Below, one piece after another: positions 26,501 through 33,453 of a stretch of DNA of 52,484 bases; within the stretch, counting starts at the first letter, position 1; each line of letters begins with the position of its first letter. The notes below the pieces were generated by a model that had not been told where the DNA came from, made no database searches, and worked only from the letters and a program-made list of their open reading frames with translations. The position numbers and the translations under genes are program-made. The stretch comes from Clostridiales bacterium (GTDB taxonomy: Bacteria > Bacillota > Clostridia > Christensenellales > Aristaeellaceae), in contig SVGP01000021.1 of assembly GCA_015056255.1 (NCBI GenBank), forward strand, positions 1 to 52,484, written 5' to 3'.

Positions 26501-27761
26501 TAAAGCACTTACAAAGAAGCATATTCTTCTGGCTGCCAGCCGGCAGTTTGAAAGGGGAGACGCGCTCCACTGGTGGCACATGCCTGCAAGCGGCGTAAGA
26601 ACAAGAATTACGGACGATGTTTTGTTTCTTGCTCTCGTTGCAGTAAAATACGCGGAGGACACAGGCGATACTCAAATTCTGTCTCAAAAAATACCATATC
26701 TTAAAAATCAGGAGATTCCTGAAGGCGAAACGGAACTTTACGCCTCTTTTGAGGGAACAGATTATGCAGAAACGCTGTATGAGCATATCATGAAGGCTTT
26801 TCGCTACTCAGGCAGAAAAGGTCCTCACGGGCTTCTTCTCATGGGATCCGGCGACTGGAATGACGGTATGAACCGAGTCGGAAAAGATGGAATAGGCGAA
26901 AGCGTTTGGCTTTCGATGTTCTGGATATATGCGGCGAACGCGTTTAAGAGATATGCAAATAAAGAAGACAAGCGCTATCTTGAAGAAACTTCTGAAAGCA
27001 TCCGGACAGCCATCGAAAAGCATGCTTGGGATGGGGAATGGTACCTTCGCGCATTCTGCGATGACGGGAAAAAGCTCGGATCAAGCGAAAATGAAGAATG
27101 CAAGATTGATCTGATTGCACAGGCATGGGCGGTTCTTTCAGGTCTCGATCGGAAAAGAGCAGAAACCGCCATAAAAAGCGTTGAGAGATATTTGATTGAC
27201 GAAGGAACCGGAATTGTCAGACTTCTTTATCCGCCCTTCACAGGAAAGTGCGGAAATCCCGGCTATATTGCAGCATATCCGCCGGGAACGCGCGAAAACG
27301 GCGGACAATACACACATGCTGTCGCATGGCTTGCGAAGGCTTATGCAGAGCTTGGAAACGCCGAAAAGGCATGGGAAATCTTTGATATGCTTCTTCCGGT
27401 CGGAAGAACCGTTGATTTTAAAAATACCTCAAAATACGCAGGCGAGCCCTATGTGATTTCTGCTGATATTTCGGATCGGTCGGATGCAAAGGGGGAATGC
27501 GGCTGGACGTGGTATACAGGAGCGGCCGCATGGGCAACGCGCGTTTTATACGAAGATCTTCTGGGACTTGAAATCAGAGGAGATAGAATACGGATGAAAC
27601 CGCTTCTTACCGAAAAGATGGATGAAGTTAAAATCACCATTCAAAACGGAAGCGCTGAATACGTTCTGATTGGGAAAAGAGGAACAAGTACAAAGGATGA
27701 ATTTATAAAAATGATAGACGACGGAATTGTGCACAAGCATTACTTTCCGCCGCGAAATTAG
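20550..27761 (+). CDS. Cyclic beta-1,2-glucan synthase-like protein (GT84-GH94)
   Basis: This 2403-residue membrane enzyme has the layout of NdvB/ChvB/Cgs, which polymerise UDP-glucose into beta-1,2-glucan, set chain length and cyclise it. An N-terminal soluble part (1-320) precedes membrane helices (about 326-360). The glycosyltransferase domain starts at about 391, with the metal-binding DMD at 528-530 and RWTRGDWQ near 665. More membrane helices follow (about 690-760 and 790-820). The glycoamylase-like domain (about 840-1200) ends in SHHQGMGFIAI. The C-terminal half is of GH94 phosphorylase type, with the acid motif GDWNDGMNRVG (Asp 2102 and 2105) and GESVWL. It is shorter than the roughly 2800 residues of proteobacterial enzymes. 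The start at 20550 has TTGGAGGA upstream. It stands alone between two terminator-like hairpins. Confidence 0.9.
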   Translation: MKLFDVTKERADNQVFNRRFDKALNALKKYENMTEYETDAFRFADQNAAVVKMRFDEAKTRIMRMEIRSLVFAWAKEMAKDGKEHQTRETVLSEIDQFDESAMLTPGEFFSLSSVVIIECANIFVDALTRTIYIQKAMIEAEQWMEKDVRIPADFDPIFFLEHALKLSSEKGDLKKRGEIIDYIHSIGKSETEIIKVACDEISSLLLRLTNAVSLMHTVIDIDWPNAYQKISHIEKTLSEDPAGIYPVMDEESKSAIRREIEVIHQFTHTPQRHIASTALKLSKDEKNGITQIIYTDEGRRKLLNEINADNVKLPKMIPDPKGYGMMTSVILSLIILIIGVSICISPLFLLFLFPCLFSLSEDVVRRISLKCVSTRPLLSLNSDKILDEQRTLVVIPALVATQKSVENALSNLASYGVHEEDENIDFLLLGDFKDCREAEQENDGVIIRDLQKGIDALNAKSIRRKYFFLIRSRTYNESDQIYMGYERKRGALMALNQLLLGYGNRFMNEAGDASMMVNRYRYVLTVDMDTKILPGTIRKMIATIAHPLNDHYAVLQPRMENTGLVKQNLFSSWMAGYGGTDHYDVCSSDFYQDLTGEGLFSGKGIYNIQAFYEKTAEAFQENTILSHDMIEGILSKAGYCGNIVMYESFPETTGSFYKRLDRWTRGDWQLIHYLFGRLPLSALGRWKIIGNLLRSLKAASLLTSVVLSVWCNHIGLLTALMAFHFLPVLLNGAGAVKPCVLNLMLLPFTAYTEIKAVLTALVRLYITKRRRLEWVTAAESEKTGKTINYPGIIASILLLPGLFSGAMWLPTAILGLIFTIGKDFVDSFDRLFRSEAMQACDYTYLTDLSRRMWRYFEKYVPLTGSGFPPDNVQVDPPIGEQARTSPTNIGMYLISLIGASEMGLIEENELITRVKQMLFSIQQLETWNGLPYNWYDIHTLVPSNPKYVSSVDAGNLMAAYVVVRNYFQKNNPSLSDEFDQLIRKMDIEKLYNPRRKLFRIGVDVHNNRLSASHYDLFSSEARILSYTAMAEKGISVSHWKQLARPFFFHKGKSALYSWSGTMFEYMMPNLLMPSACGSLMRNSMQSAIALQMKKTRDGIWGITEAGYAAFDQMLNYQYRAFGIKELALSGEANETVYAPYGVLIALEYAFFKGMDSLKNMQEAGMKGEYGFYEAIDFSKENKPRIVYSYMSHHQGMGFIAICNLLTDNALKKHFLNHPNEQALTPLLNEKPFLSPIFRRIFKKPMREQFKKEEVLSGKDEYARYASAGHPEGHLLFSSNTIAYFESTGRSFMKRDGIYANYFDHDASDQNSSILPEIYDESGMAKIVRCQFDTSCAEYDYRTKTGKYKAVCTINPAGGELLIKVTAKNETDSETEVKIRHAFRLSLTTEDLNYAHIVFSDLFVKTDRVKNLGLEHARKNRDTLNYSDFLYHLTNSKNGVLDDDEKTHGKYSALTQKITLLPGDKKEMFFSVSIEKEKRTEFEELNHASFERAKTLLLGQMNAQIQFCGLSATEYRSYDKKTVNLFSLKPSNGKGALPKSALWPLGLSGEGNILLVKLKSSGDLVYLRKAVRMHKLLRFANLASTLVILKIRETEYFTPLKDAAMNHLLSGHLADGIGKEGGAMILDAEDLDSQLIRALEAMDVFRDPINPPVSDQKETDCRNFKTISTFDQDALVSYNGYGGFLKDGNAYQINVSDAKKPPRRWSNFLVNAIFGAIVNDLGISSIYYKNSRMERITAFDNNLDNPKPSIEMEILYNGRKLSLFPGMHPKGHYTVIHDTGISTYSVKTEEICLNTTVCVHPYKAILSISVLLENTLDRDMLLTVRTCVGFLIGIDDRDLKFTNIYSDEKCTIAHGCAGCTACAGWRGDEAKKGGMQAPILLKPHEKRVISFFVSAADTDMEARSLFQEANAKQINLLCKTHWQERMSAITISTDNPLRDKLANGFMKYQTIASRYFARFGPYQPGGAFGMRDQLQDLLSIMYFDKALTKKHILLAASRQFERGDALHWWHMPASGVRTRITDDVLFLALVAVKYAEDTGDTQILSQKIPYLKNQEIPEGETELYASFEGTDYAETLYEHIMKAFRYSGRKGPHGLLLMGSGDWNDGMNRVGKDGIGESVWLSMFWIYAANAFKRYANKEDKRYLEETSESIRTAIEKHAWDGEWYLRAFCDDGKKLGSSENEECKIDLIAQAWAVLSGLDRKRAETAIKSVERYLIDEGTGIVRLLYPPFTGKCGNPGYIAAYPPGTRENGGQYTHAVAWLAKAYAELGNAEKAWEIFDMLLPVGRTVDFKNTSKYAGEPYVISADISDRSDAKGECGWTWYTGAAAWATRVLYEDLLGLEIRGDRIRMKPLLTEKMDEVKITIQNGSAEYVLIGKRGTSTKDEFIKMIDDGIVHKHYFPPRN

Positions 27762-27789
27762 ATAAAGGCTTTTAAATGTCTACAAAACA

Positions 27790-27816
27790 CGCGGGCGATC
27801 ACTGATCGCCCGCGCT
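27790..27816. repeat. Dispersed palindrome between convergent genes (copy 2)
   Basis: Twelve-base arms (CGCGGGCGATCA and its reverse complement) flank a central C. The 27 bases match 3515-3541 at every position except the centre. As with copy 1, it lies where two genes converge, here the glucan synthase and the ABC exporter operon. Confidence 0.85.
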
Positions 27817-27897
27817 GACTTAACGACATTACATGGGAAGTTTATTCCCGCTTGTTGATTTATAAAGAGATGATACCTGTTCAGATAGATACTTTTC

Positions 27898-28638
27898 TCA
27901 GATATCACTTTCTTCCAATACGCCGCTTTTATATTGGCTGTTCAAAAGATCTGCATAGAAACCGCCCTTTTGAATCAGCTCTTCGTGCGTTCCGGACTCG
28001 ATAATGGTTCCAGCGTTAATGACAAGAATCTGATCGGCGTTTCGGATGGTAGAGAGGCGATGGGCGATGACGAAGCTGGTTCTGCCCTTCATAAGAGCGA
28101 TCATCGCCTGCTGGATGTTCATTTCGGTTCTGGTATCGACGGAGCTTGTAGCTTCGTCCAGAATCAATATGGAGGGATCGGACAGTATTGCACGCGCGAT
28201 TGAGAGAAGCTGTCTCTGACCCTGCGAAATATTGCTTCCAGCTTCGGAAAGTTCGGTCTGATAGCCTTTGGGCAGACGCGTGATGAATTCATGGCAATTG
28301 GCCATTTTGGCGGCTTTCTCGACTTCTTCGTCAGTGGCTTCAAGGTTTCCGTAGGCGATGTTTTCACGCACGGTGCCTGCGAACAGGTAGACATCCTGAA
28401 GCACCATGCCGAGGCTGGTTCGAAGCTTTTCCCTTTGAATATCTTTTATGTCGATTCCGTCGATCAGAATTTTTCCGCTGTCGATGTCGTAAAAGCGCAT
28501 CAAGAGATTTACGACCGTCGTTTTTCCTGCGCCGGTCGGGCCGACAAGCGCAATGGTCTGACCGGGTTTTGCGTCAAAGGTGAGGTTTTTTAGAATAGGC
28601 GTTTCCTTATTGTATCCGAAGGTTACATCTTCAAACAC
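27898..28638 (-). CDS. ABC exporter subunit, ATPase part (frameshifted gene, 3' half)
   Basis: This is the nucleotide-binding domain of the exporter subunit whose membrane part is at 28623-30017. It has Walker [13 protein letters not shown]-loop [11 protein letters not shown], Walker [13 protein letters not shown] with the catalytic Glu, and H-loop VIAHRLST. The signature is the non-canonical ISQGQRQ. The nominal GTG start lies inside the strand [13 protein letters not shown], which normally begins this domain, so it is not a separate gene. A single G missing from the G run at 28645-28648 (C on the plus strand) shifts the frame; restoring it gives one protein of about 706 residues. Confidence 0.88.
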   Translation of the reverse strand: MFEDVTFGYNKETPILKNLTFDAKPGQTIALVGPTGAGKTTVVNLLMRFYDIDSGKILIDGIDIKDIQREKLRTSLGMVLQDVYLFAGTVRENIAYGNLEATDEEVEKAAKMANCHEFITRLPKGYQTELSEAGSNISQGQRQLLSIARAILSDPSILILDEATSSVDTRTEMNIQQAMIALMKGRTSFVIAHRLSTIRNADQILVINAGTIIESGTHEELIQKGGFYADLLNSQYKSGVLEESDI

Positions 28639-30017
28639 AACATGCCCCTTGGCGAGGCAAGCGGGTTTGCGTTATCCGCATCCGCAGGCTCTGGCTCAAC
28701 ATCCATAACCTCGAAAACGCGTTCAGCGCCGGCAAGGGCTGACTGAATGGTTGTAATCTGATTCGCAATCTGATTGAAGGGATTTGAAAACTGGCGCGAA
28801 TACTGTAAAAACGACTGAATCATGCCGATGGAAGAAACGCTTCCGTTTACAACAAGGAAACCGCCGATGCCGCTCATAAGCGCAAAGGAAATATTGTGTA
28901 CGACGTTCATAAGCGGGCCGATGACGGAGGATAAAATCGTCGCATAGGTTCCGGCAGTCGTCAGATCCTCGTTTGCCTCTTCAAATTCGCGGATAACTTC
29001 GTCTTCCCTCGAGAAAACCTTGACAACGCGCGCGCCGCTTACGGTTTCTTCAACAATTCCGTTCATTTCGCCAAGGCACGCCTGCTGAAGCTTGAAGTAT
29101 TTTCGGGTGTGCTTGGTAATGGTTCCCATAATCAGCATGCTAAAGGGAATCGTGATAAAGCTTACAAGCGTCAACTGCCAGCTTAAACGCAGCATCATGT
29201 AAAGGCAGACGACGAGCGTGACGACAGAGGATAGAATCTGGGTAATCGTGTTTGAGAGCATGTTGGAAACGTTGTCAACGTCGTTGGTAAGCCTTGACAT
29301 AATCTGACCGTGGGGAACGCTGTCGAAATAGCGAAGGGGAAGGGCCTGAAGCTTTTCAAACAGCTCTTCTCGGATAACTTTAACGGTGTGCTGAGCGACT
29401 TTTACAAGCATGAGCTGCTGGGAAAGGGAGAAAAGAGAGCTTACCATAAACAGAAGCGCCATAAGGCCCAGCTGCCTTAAAAGCGCGCTCATCGCTTCTC
29501 CCGCATCTATAAAGAGCAGAGCGCCCGTACCGGAAGCGAGGGATGCAAGAAAACCGGTGACCGAGAAGATGAAGCCCTCGGCAAGGATATTCGATTTGCC
29601 GTTTTCGGGATTTTCTTCTTTTTTTGATTTTCGGTTCATCATATAGCCTGTTGCGACATAAGCGCCGAGCATAGAGGCTGTGGCTACAGGTTTTGGAATG
29701 CCGGTTGCACTGTTTAAGGTATCGATAAGTCTTCCGGAAACCATGGGCGTCACAAGGGACGCAATGGTGGAGCCCATAAGCGCAACAAGCGCAAGAATCA
29801 GGGGGACTTTAACGGCGGACAAATATTTGAAAAGGCGAATGATCGTTCCCTTGGCGTTTTTGACCTTCGGCTTTTCCATTCTGCCTCTGGCTCCGCGCCC
29901 ACCCGGGCCGCCGGGGCCGCGTCCACCCGGCATCATGGCGGCTTCGTATTTACGGGACTTGTTTTCAAGCTGCTGAAGCTTTTCGCTTAATCCGGATTGT
30001 TTCTTTTCGCGCTTCAT
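28623..30017 (-). CDS. ABC exporter subunit, membrane part (frameshifted gene, 5' half)
   Basis: These 464 codons give the N-terminal extension and the six-helix transmembrane domain of an ABC exporter. The first 60 residues are basic and Gly/Pro/Arg-rich ([19 protein letters not shown]). An unusual insert of about 80 residues (about 115-195, including [17 protein letters not shown]) separates helices 1 and 2. The coupling region [27 protein letters not shown] and the [10 protein letters not shown] end are typical of type IV exporters. The frame then runs off into GMLCLKM and stops because of the one-base deletion described for the ATPase half. The ATG overlaps the partner stop by four bases. 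Confidence 0.88.
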   Translation of the reverse strand: MKREKKQSGLSEKLQQLENKSRKYEAAMMPGGRGPGGPGGRGARGRMEKPKVKNAKGTIIRLFKYLSAVKVPLILALVALMGSTIASLVTPMVSGRLIDTLNSATGIPKPVATASMLGAYVATGYMMNRKSKKEENPENGKSNILAEGFIFSVTGFLASLASGTGALLFIDAGEAMSALLRQLGLMALLFMVSSLFSLSQQLMLVKVAQHTVKVIREELFEKLQALPLRYFDSVPHGQIMSRLTNDVDNVSNMLSNTITQILSSVVTLVVCLYMMLRLSWQLTLVSFITIPFSMLIMGTITKHTRKYFKLQQACLGEMNGIVEETVSGARVVKVFSREDEVIREFEEANEDLTTAGTYATILSSVIGPLMNVVHNISFALMSGIGGFLVVNGSVSSIGMIQSFLQYSRQFSNPFNQIANQITTIQSALAGAERVFEVMDVEPEPADADNANPLASPRGMLCLKM

Positions 30018-31744
30018 CCCTTTGCCGCCTCCTCTCCGAGCTGACTGGATACGATCTCTTTATAGACGCTTGAGCGCTTGGTAAGCTCTGCGTGCGTGCC
30101 CATATCGATGATTCTGCCGTTTTCCATGACCAGAATTTTATCCGCATCCATTACGGAGGAAATACGCTGGGCTACAATAAACACGGTCATATCGGAAAAT
30201 ACGCTGCGAAGCGCGGACTGAATTTTGGCTTCGGTCGCAAGGTCTACGGCGCTTGTGGAGTCGTCCAGAATCAGGATTTTGGGATTTTTCATAAGAGCGC
30301 GGGCGATACAAAGCCTTTGCTTCTGGCCGCCGGAGAGGTTTACGCCCCTTTGACCAAGCGCCGTGTCATACTGTTTATCAAGCTTTTCGACAAACGGCGC
30401 AGCCTGCGCGTTGTCCGCAATTTTCGAAATCTTTTCTTTTGAAGCGTTTTCATCGCCCCAGCGAAGATTTTCTTCAATTGTGCCTGTAAAAAGCACGTTT
30501 TCCTGAAGTGCGTAGCCGATGCCGCCTCTTAAATTGTCAAGCGTGTATTCGCGAACGTCTGTTCCGTCAATGAGCACGCTTCCGCTGGTAGCGTCGTATA
30601 AGCGGGGAATGAGGTTTATGAGCGTGCTTTTGCCGGAGCCCGTCGCGCCCAGAATGGCGACGGTTTCACCCGGCTTTACGGTGAGGGAAATGTCCCGAAG
30701 AACGGGCTCGCCGGCCTGACCGGGATAGGAGAAGGAAACGTTTCTAAATTCCACTTCGCCCCTTGTGATTGTAAGGCTTTTATTTTCTCCGTCAGCAATG
30801 TCGCTTTTTGTTTCCAGCACCTCGTTTACGCGTCTGAAGGAAACGCCTGCGCGGGAGAGGAACATGAGCGTGAAGGAGGACATCGTAAGAGACATGAGAA
30901 TCTGAGTGATGTAATTGGAGAATGCCATGATCTCACCCGGCGTGAGGGAACCTGAAAAAACCATTTTTCCGCCGAATAGATACATAAGAATCATGGTTAC
31001 GTTCATAATAAGGCCTACCAGCGGAAAGGCGTAGGACATCATGCGCATTGCCTTCATGGAGGAGTCGGTCAGATCGCCGTTGGCTTTTTTGAACTTTTTG
31101 TTTTCATGGTCGCTTCTTGCAAAGGCCTTGATCACGCGGATACCGGAAAGGCTTTCCTGCATGACAGTGTTGACTCTGTCGAGCTTTTCCTGCATGGTGG
31201 AGAAAAGCACGCGGCCCTTCTTTAAAAGAAAAACGATGAGAATAACCAGAAAAGGAACAGCCGCCAAAACAACCAGAGAAAGCTTCGGGCTGATCATCAG
31301 AACTGAAACGATTCCGCCGATGCACAAAAAGGGCGAACGCACAAGCATGCGGATGCAGGATGTAAATGCATTTTGAATCTGCGTTACGTCGTTTGTGGTT
31401 CTGGTAATGAGGGAACCGGTTTTAAAGTTATCGACGTTTGCAAAAGAAAACGCCTGTATCTTTTTATACACTGCGCTTCTTAAATCCTTGGCAAAGCCGT
31501 AGCCCGCCTTGGTGGAAAAATACATATTGCCCACGCCGCCAATAATGCCAACGACGGCGCATACGCACATCAGAATACTCATCCAAATGATATACGCTTT
31601 ATCGCTGTTTTTTACGCCGACATCGATAATCCTGCTCATCAGCATCGGCTGCATAAGATCCATGGCAACCTCCACCAGCATGAAAACAGGGGCGATGATG
31701 GTAAAGAACATGTAGGGCTTAAGAAACTTAAAAAGCTTTCTCAA
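30014..31744 (-). CDS. Heterodimeric ABC exporter subunit with degenerate ATP site
   Basis: This 576-residue half-exporter has a six-helix transmembrane domain (about 15-310) and an ATPase domain. Walker A is GATGSGKST and the signature is canonical LSGGQKQR, but Walker B ends in DDST instead of DEAT, and the H-loop reads VAQRISS with Gln for His. Its partner has the reverse pattern (good Walker B and H-loop, poor signature). Together they give one active and one degenerate site, as in BmrCD, LmrCD and TM287/288. These are multidrug or lipid/peptide exporters. It begins with TTG (base 31744) after a weak GGGATGTGA site and is the first gene of the operon. Confidence 0.93.
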   Translation of the reverse strand: MRKLFKFLKPYMFFTIIAPVFMLVEVAMDLMQPMLMSRIIDVGVKNSDKAYIIWMSILMCVCAVVGIIGGVGNMYFSTKAGYGFAKDLRSAVYKKIQAFSFANVDNFKTGSLITRTTNDVTQIQNAFTSCIRMLVRSPFLCIGGIVSVLMISPKLSLVVLAAVPFLVILIVFLLKKGRVLFSTMQEKLDRVNTVMQESLSGIRVIKAFARSDHENKKFKKANGDLTDSSMKAMRMMSYAFPLVGLIMNVTMILMYLFGGKMVFSGSLTPGEIMAFSNYITQILMSLTMSSFTLMFLSRAGVSFRRVNEVLETKSDIADGENKSLTITRGEVEFRNVSFSYPGQAGEPVLRDISLTVKPGETVAILGATGSGKSTLINLIPRLYDATSGSVLIDGTDVREYTLDNLRGGIGYALQENVLFTGTIEENLRWGDENASKEKISKIADNAQAAPFVEKLDKQYDTALGQRGVNLSGGQKQRLCIARALMKNPKILILDDSTSAVDLATEAKIQSALRSVFSDMTVFIVAQRISSVMDADKILVMENGRIIDMGTHAELTKRSSVYKEIVSSQLGEEAAKG

Positions 31745-31825
31745 TTCATATCACATCCCGATGAAAAAATCATTTTCATTCTGCCATAAACATATGACAA
31801 TGTCGACGCTAAGCGTGTTAAATAT

Positions 31826-31861
31826 ATAAAAAGAACGCTTCCATGATGGAAAAGCGTTCTT
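31826..31861 (-). terminator. Terminator of the XRE gene
   Basis: Arms AGAACGCTT and AAGCGTTCT pair on the minus strand, followed by a run of five U residues, about 20 bases after the XRE stop. Confidence 0.88.
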
Positions 31862-31880
31862 ATATGTGAGATAAAAGAAA

Positions 31881-32186
31881 TCAGCAATCGTAATTTTCGA
31901 GAATTACGCGGGAGATTTCATTGATCAGATCGCGCTGTTTTCTGGAAGTCTCTTCGGGAACTGTGGGAAGATCGCAGATCAGGGAATCCTGAAGCAGGAT
32001 GGAAGGGGACATGTTCATGGCGTTGCAGATGGCAACCAGTGTGTCAAGACTGGCCTTTCTGGAACCGCGCTCGATGTGGCCGATAAAAGAAAGTGATACG
32101 CCGCATTTTTCCGCAAGCTGCTCCTGCGTCAAGCCCAAAGCCCTTCTCTGCTCACGGATTCGCTTACCCAAAGCGTTGTAATTCAT
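31881..32186 (-). CDS. XRE-family transcriptional regulator
   Basis: This 101-residue regulator has an N-terminal helix-turn-helix of Cro/C1 type (LGKRIREQRRALGLTQEQLAEKCGVS, FIGHIERGSRKAS, about 5-60) and a short helical C-terminus (RKQRDLINEISRVILENY) that probably dimerises. It lies upstream of the ABC exporter operon but is separated by a terminator. A TATAAT (minus strand, 32219-32224) precedes it. Its target is unknown; autoregulation or control of the exporter is a guess from proximity. Confidence 0.92.
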   Translation of the reverse strand: MNYNALGKRIREQRRALGLTQEQLAEKCGVSLSFIGHIERGSRKASLDTLVAICNAMNMSPSILLQDSLICDLPTVPEETSRKQRDLINEISRVILENYDC

Positions 32187-32306
32187 AATTCATCATCCTA
32201 TTTTTTATTTCACGACATATTATACACGAAAAATCATCCTGAAGGAATAGACGGTGGGAACTATTATAATGCCACAAGAAGCATATTTTGATTCATCCTT
32301 TATGAC

Positions 32307-32335
32307 TTGTGATCGACGGCGAAAAATGATATAAT
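32307..32335 (+). promoter_or_regulatory. Promoter of the operon starting at 32360
   Basis: TTGTGA and TATAAT are 17 bases apart, 24 bases before the ATG at 32360. Confidence 0.75.
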
Positions 32336-32359
32336 AGAAAAAAACAAAAGGGCGTATCT

Positions 32360-32701
32360 ATGAAAAAGTATCTTCTTTTGCTATTGGCACAGTTTTCTTC
32401 GGTATTTTTATTATCGTTCATCGCTTATCTGATCAGGCCGGTTCCGGTCGTTCATGAAATCGTAATCTACGCGCTTGTTCCGCTTTTTTCATCCGTCATC
32501 GCAGGATGGATCGTATTAAAAGGCGTGAATCCATATCTTGCGTGGATTTTTCCGTCAATTGCAATGACATTGGCAGCGTTTTTATCGACGCTCGGCATCG
32601 GATCAAGCCCGCTTCCTATGATGATAACGGCTTTTGTATCGTTAATCGGCGCGGCAGCGGGGGATGTAACTATAAAAACCAGAAAAAAGGGTAGAAAATG
32701 A
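32360..32701 (+). CDS. Small four-helix membrane protein
   Basis: I do not recognise a family for this 113-residue protein. Four hydrophobic helices (about 4-25, 33-52, 58-75, 80-102) and a basic C-terminal tail (KTRKKGRK) suggest an inner-membrane protein with both ends inside. Its stop overlaps the start of the sigma-like gene by four bases (ATGA), so the two are co-translated, and it may act as a membrane partner of that protein. It opens the operon leading to recD2 and comFC. Confidence 0.75.
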   Translation: MKKYLLLLLAQFSSVFLLSFIAYLIRPVPVVHEIVIYALVPLFSSVIAGWIVLKGVNPYLAWIFPSIAMTLAAFLSTLGIGSSPLPMMITAFVSLIGAAAGDVTIKTRKKGRK

Positions 32702-33450
32702 AAAAGAACAAAAGTGTAAATATCCGCCTTATTGAAAGCGCGTACAGGGATAAATTCAAATCGCTGTTTACCTGCGCATATCTGATCAACGGTAATGAGC
32801 GCGCGGCGGAGAGCGTAATTATGAAAGTTATTTTATCTAATCCCGTGCCGGATGACAAGAATAATGATGAAATCTATTCGCTGATAAAAGATATGGCGAT
32901 GAAGTCGTCGTCGGCTGAGTACAGCGCGCTTTTTGCATTTTCCGGCGATATGTCAAGCATCAAAAGTCCGCTTTCCGAATGGATCATGACGCTCGACGAA
33001 AAAAAGGCGCGTGTTTTGACGCTCAAATACGCGCTGGGGCTTTCTGTAAAAGAGATTTGCCTTATTACCGGCGAAAACAGCGAAAAGGTGAAAGCAGTTC
33101 TTGATAAGGGAAGAGTTCGCGCAAATAGCGAAGGAAAAGGGCAGAAATTAGCCGTTCATCATCTAAAGGCAGCTTGTCGTGAAGTTGCTGAGTCGGCGTG
33201 CTTTCCGCCTGATTTCAACGCCATTCTTCGATCAGTTGAGCGCATCATAGAAGATAAAAACGCGTCTTCAGATCATGCCTTTTCCGTAAAACCCATTCTG
33301 TCTTATCTGGTAACGGGCGTTCTGATGGCGGTAATCGCAGCAATAGTCTGGATGACGGTGGTGCTTATCGACTATTTCAGAGAGCCTGTTCAGGCGGTTA
33401 GACCCGCTTTTCCCATTTTTTCACAAAGCCCCGAAATTACGGAGGAATAG
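32698..33450 (+). CDS. Sigma-70-like protein with C-terminal membrane helix
   Basis: This 250-residue protein looks like an ECF sigma factor. The first 70 residues resemble region 2 (LIESAYRDKFKSLFTCAYLING, NERAAESVIMKVIL), although the usual acidic core-binding pattern is weak. About residues 95-145 resemble region 4 (LDEKKARVLTLKYALGLSVKEICLITG, SEKVKAVLDKGRVRAN). A membrane helix follows at about 200-224 with a short tail outside. Membrane anchoring is unusual for a sigma factor. It may be a degenerate relative or a membrane-tethered regulator. It is translationally coupled to the small membrane protein and lies three bases before recD2. Confidence 0.75.
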   Translation: MKKNKSVNIRLIESAYRDKFKSLFTCAYLINGNERAAESVIMKVILSNPVPDDKNNDEIYSLIKDMAMKSSSAEYSALFAFSGDMSSIKSPLSEWIMTLDEKKARVLTLKYALGLSVKEICLITGENSEKVKAVLDKGRVRANSEGKGQKLAVHHLKAACREVAESACFPPDFNAILRSVERIIEDKNASSDHAFSVKPILSYLVTGVLMAVIAAIVWMTVVLIDYFREPVQAVRPAFPIFSQSPEITEE

Positions 33451-33453
33451 CTT

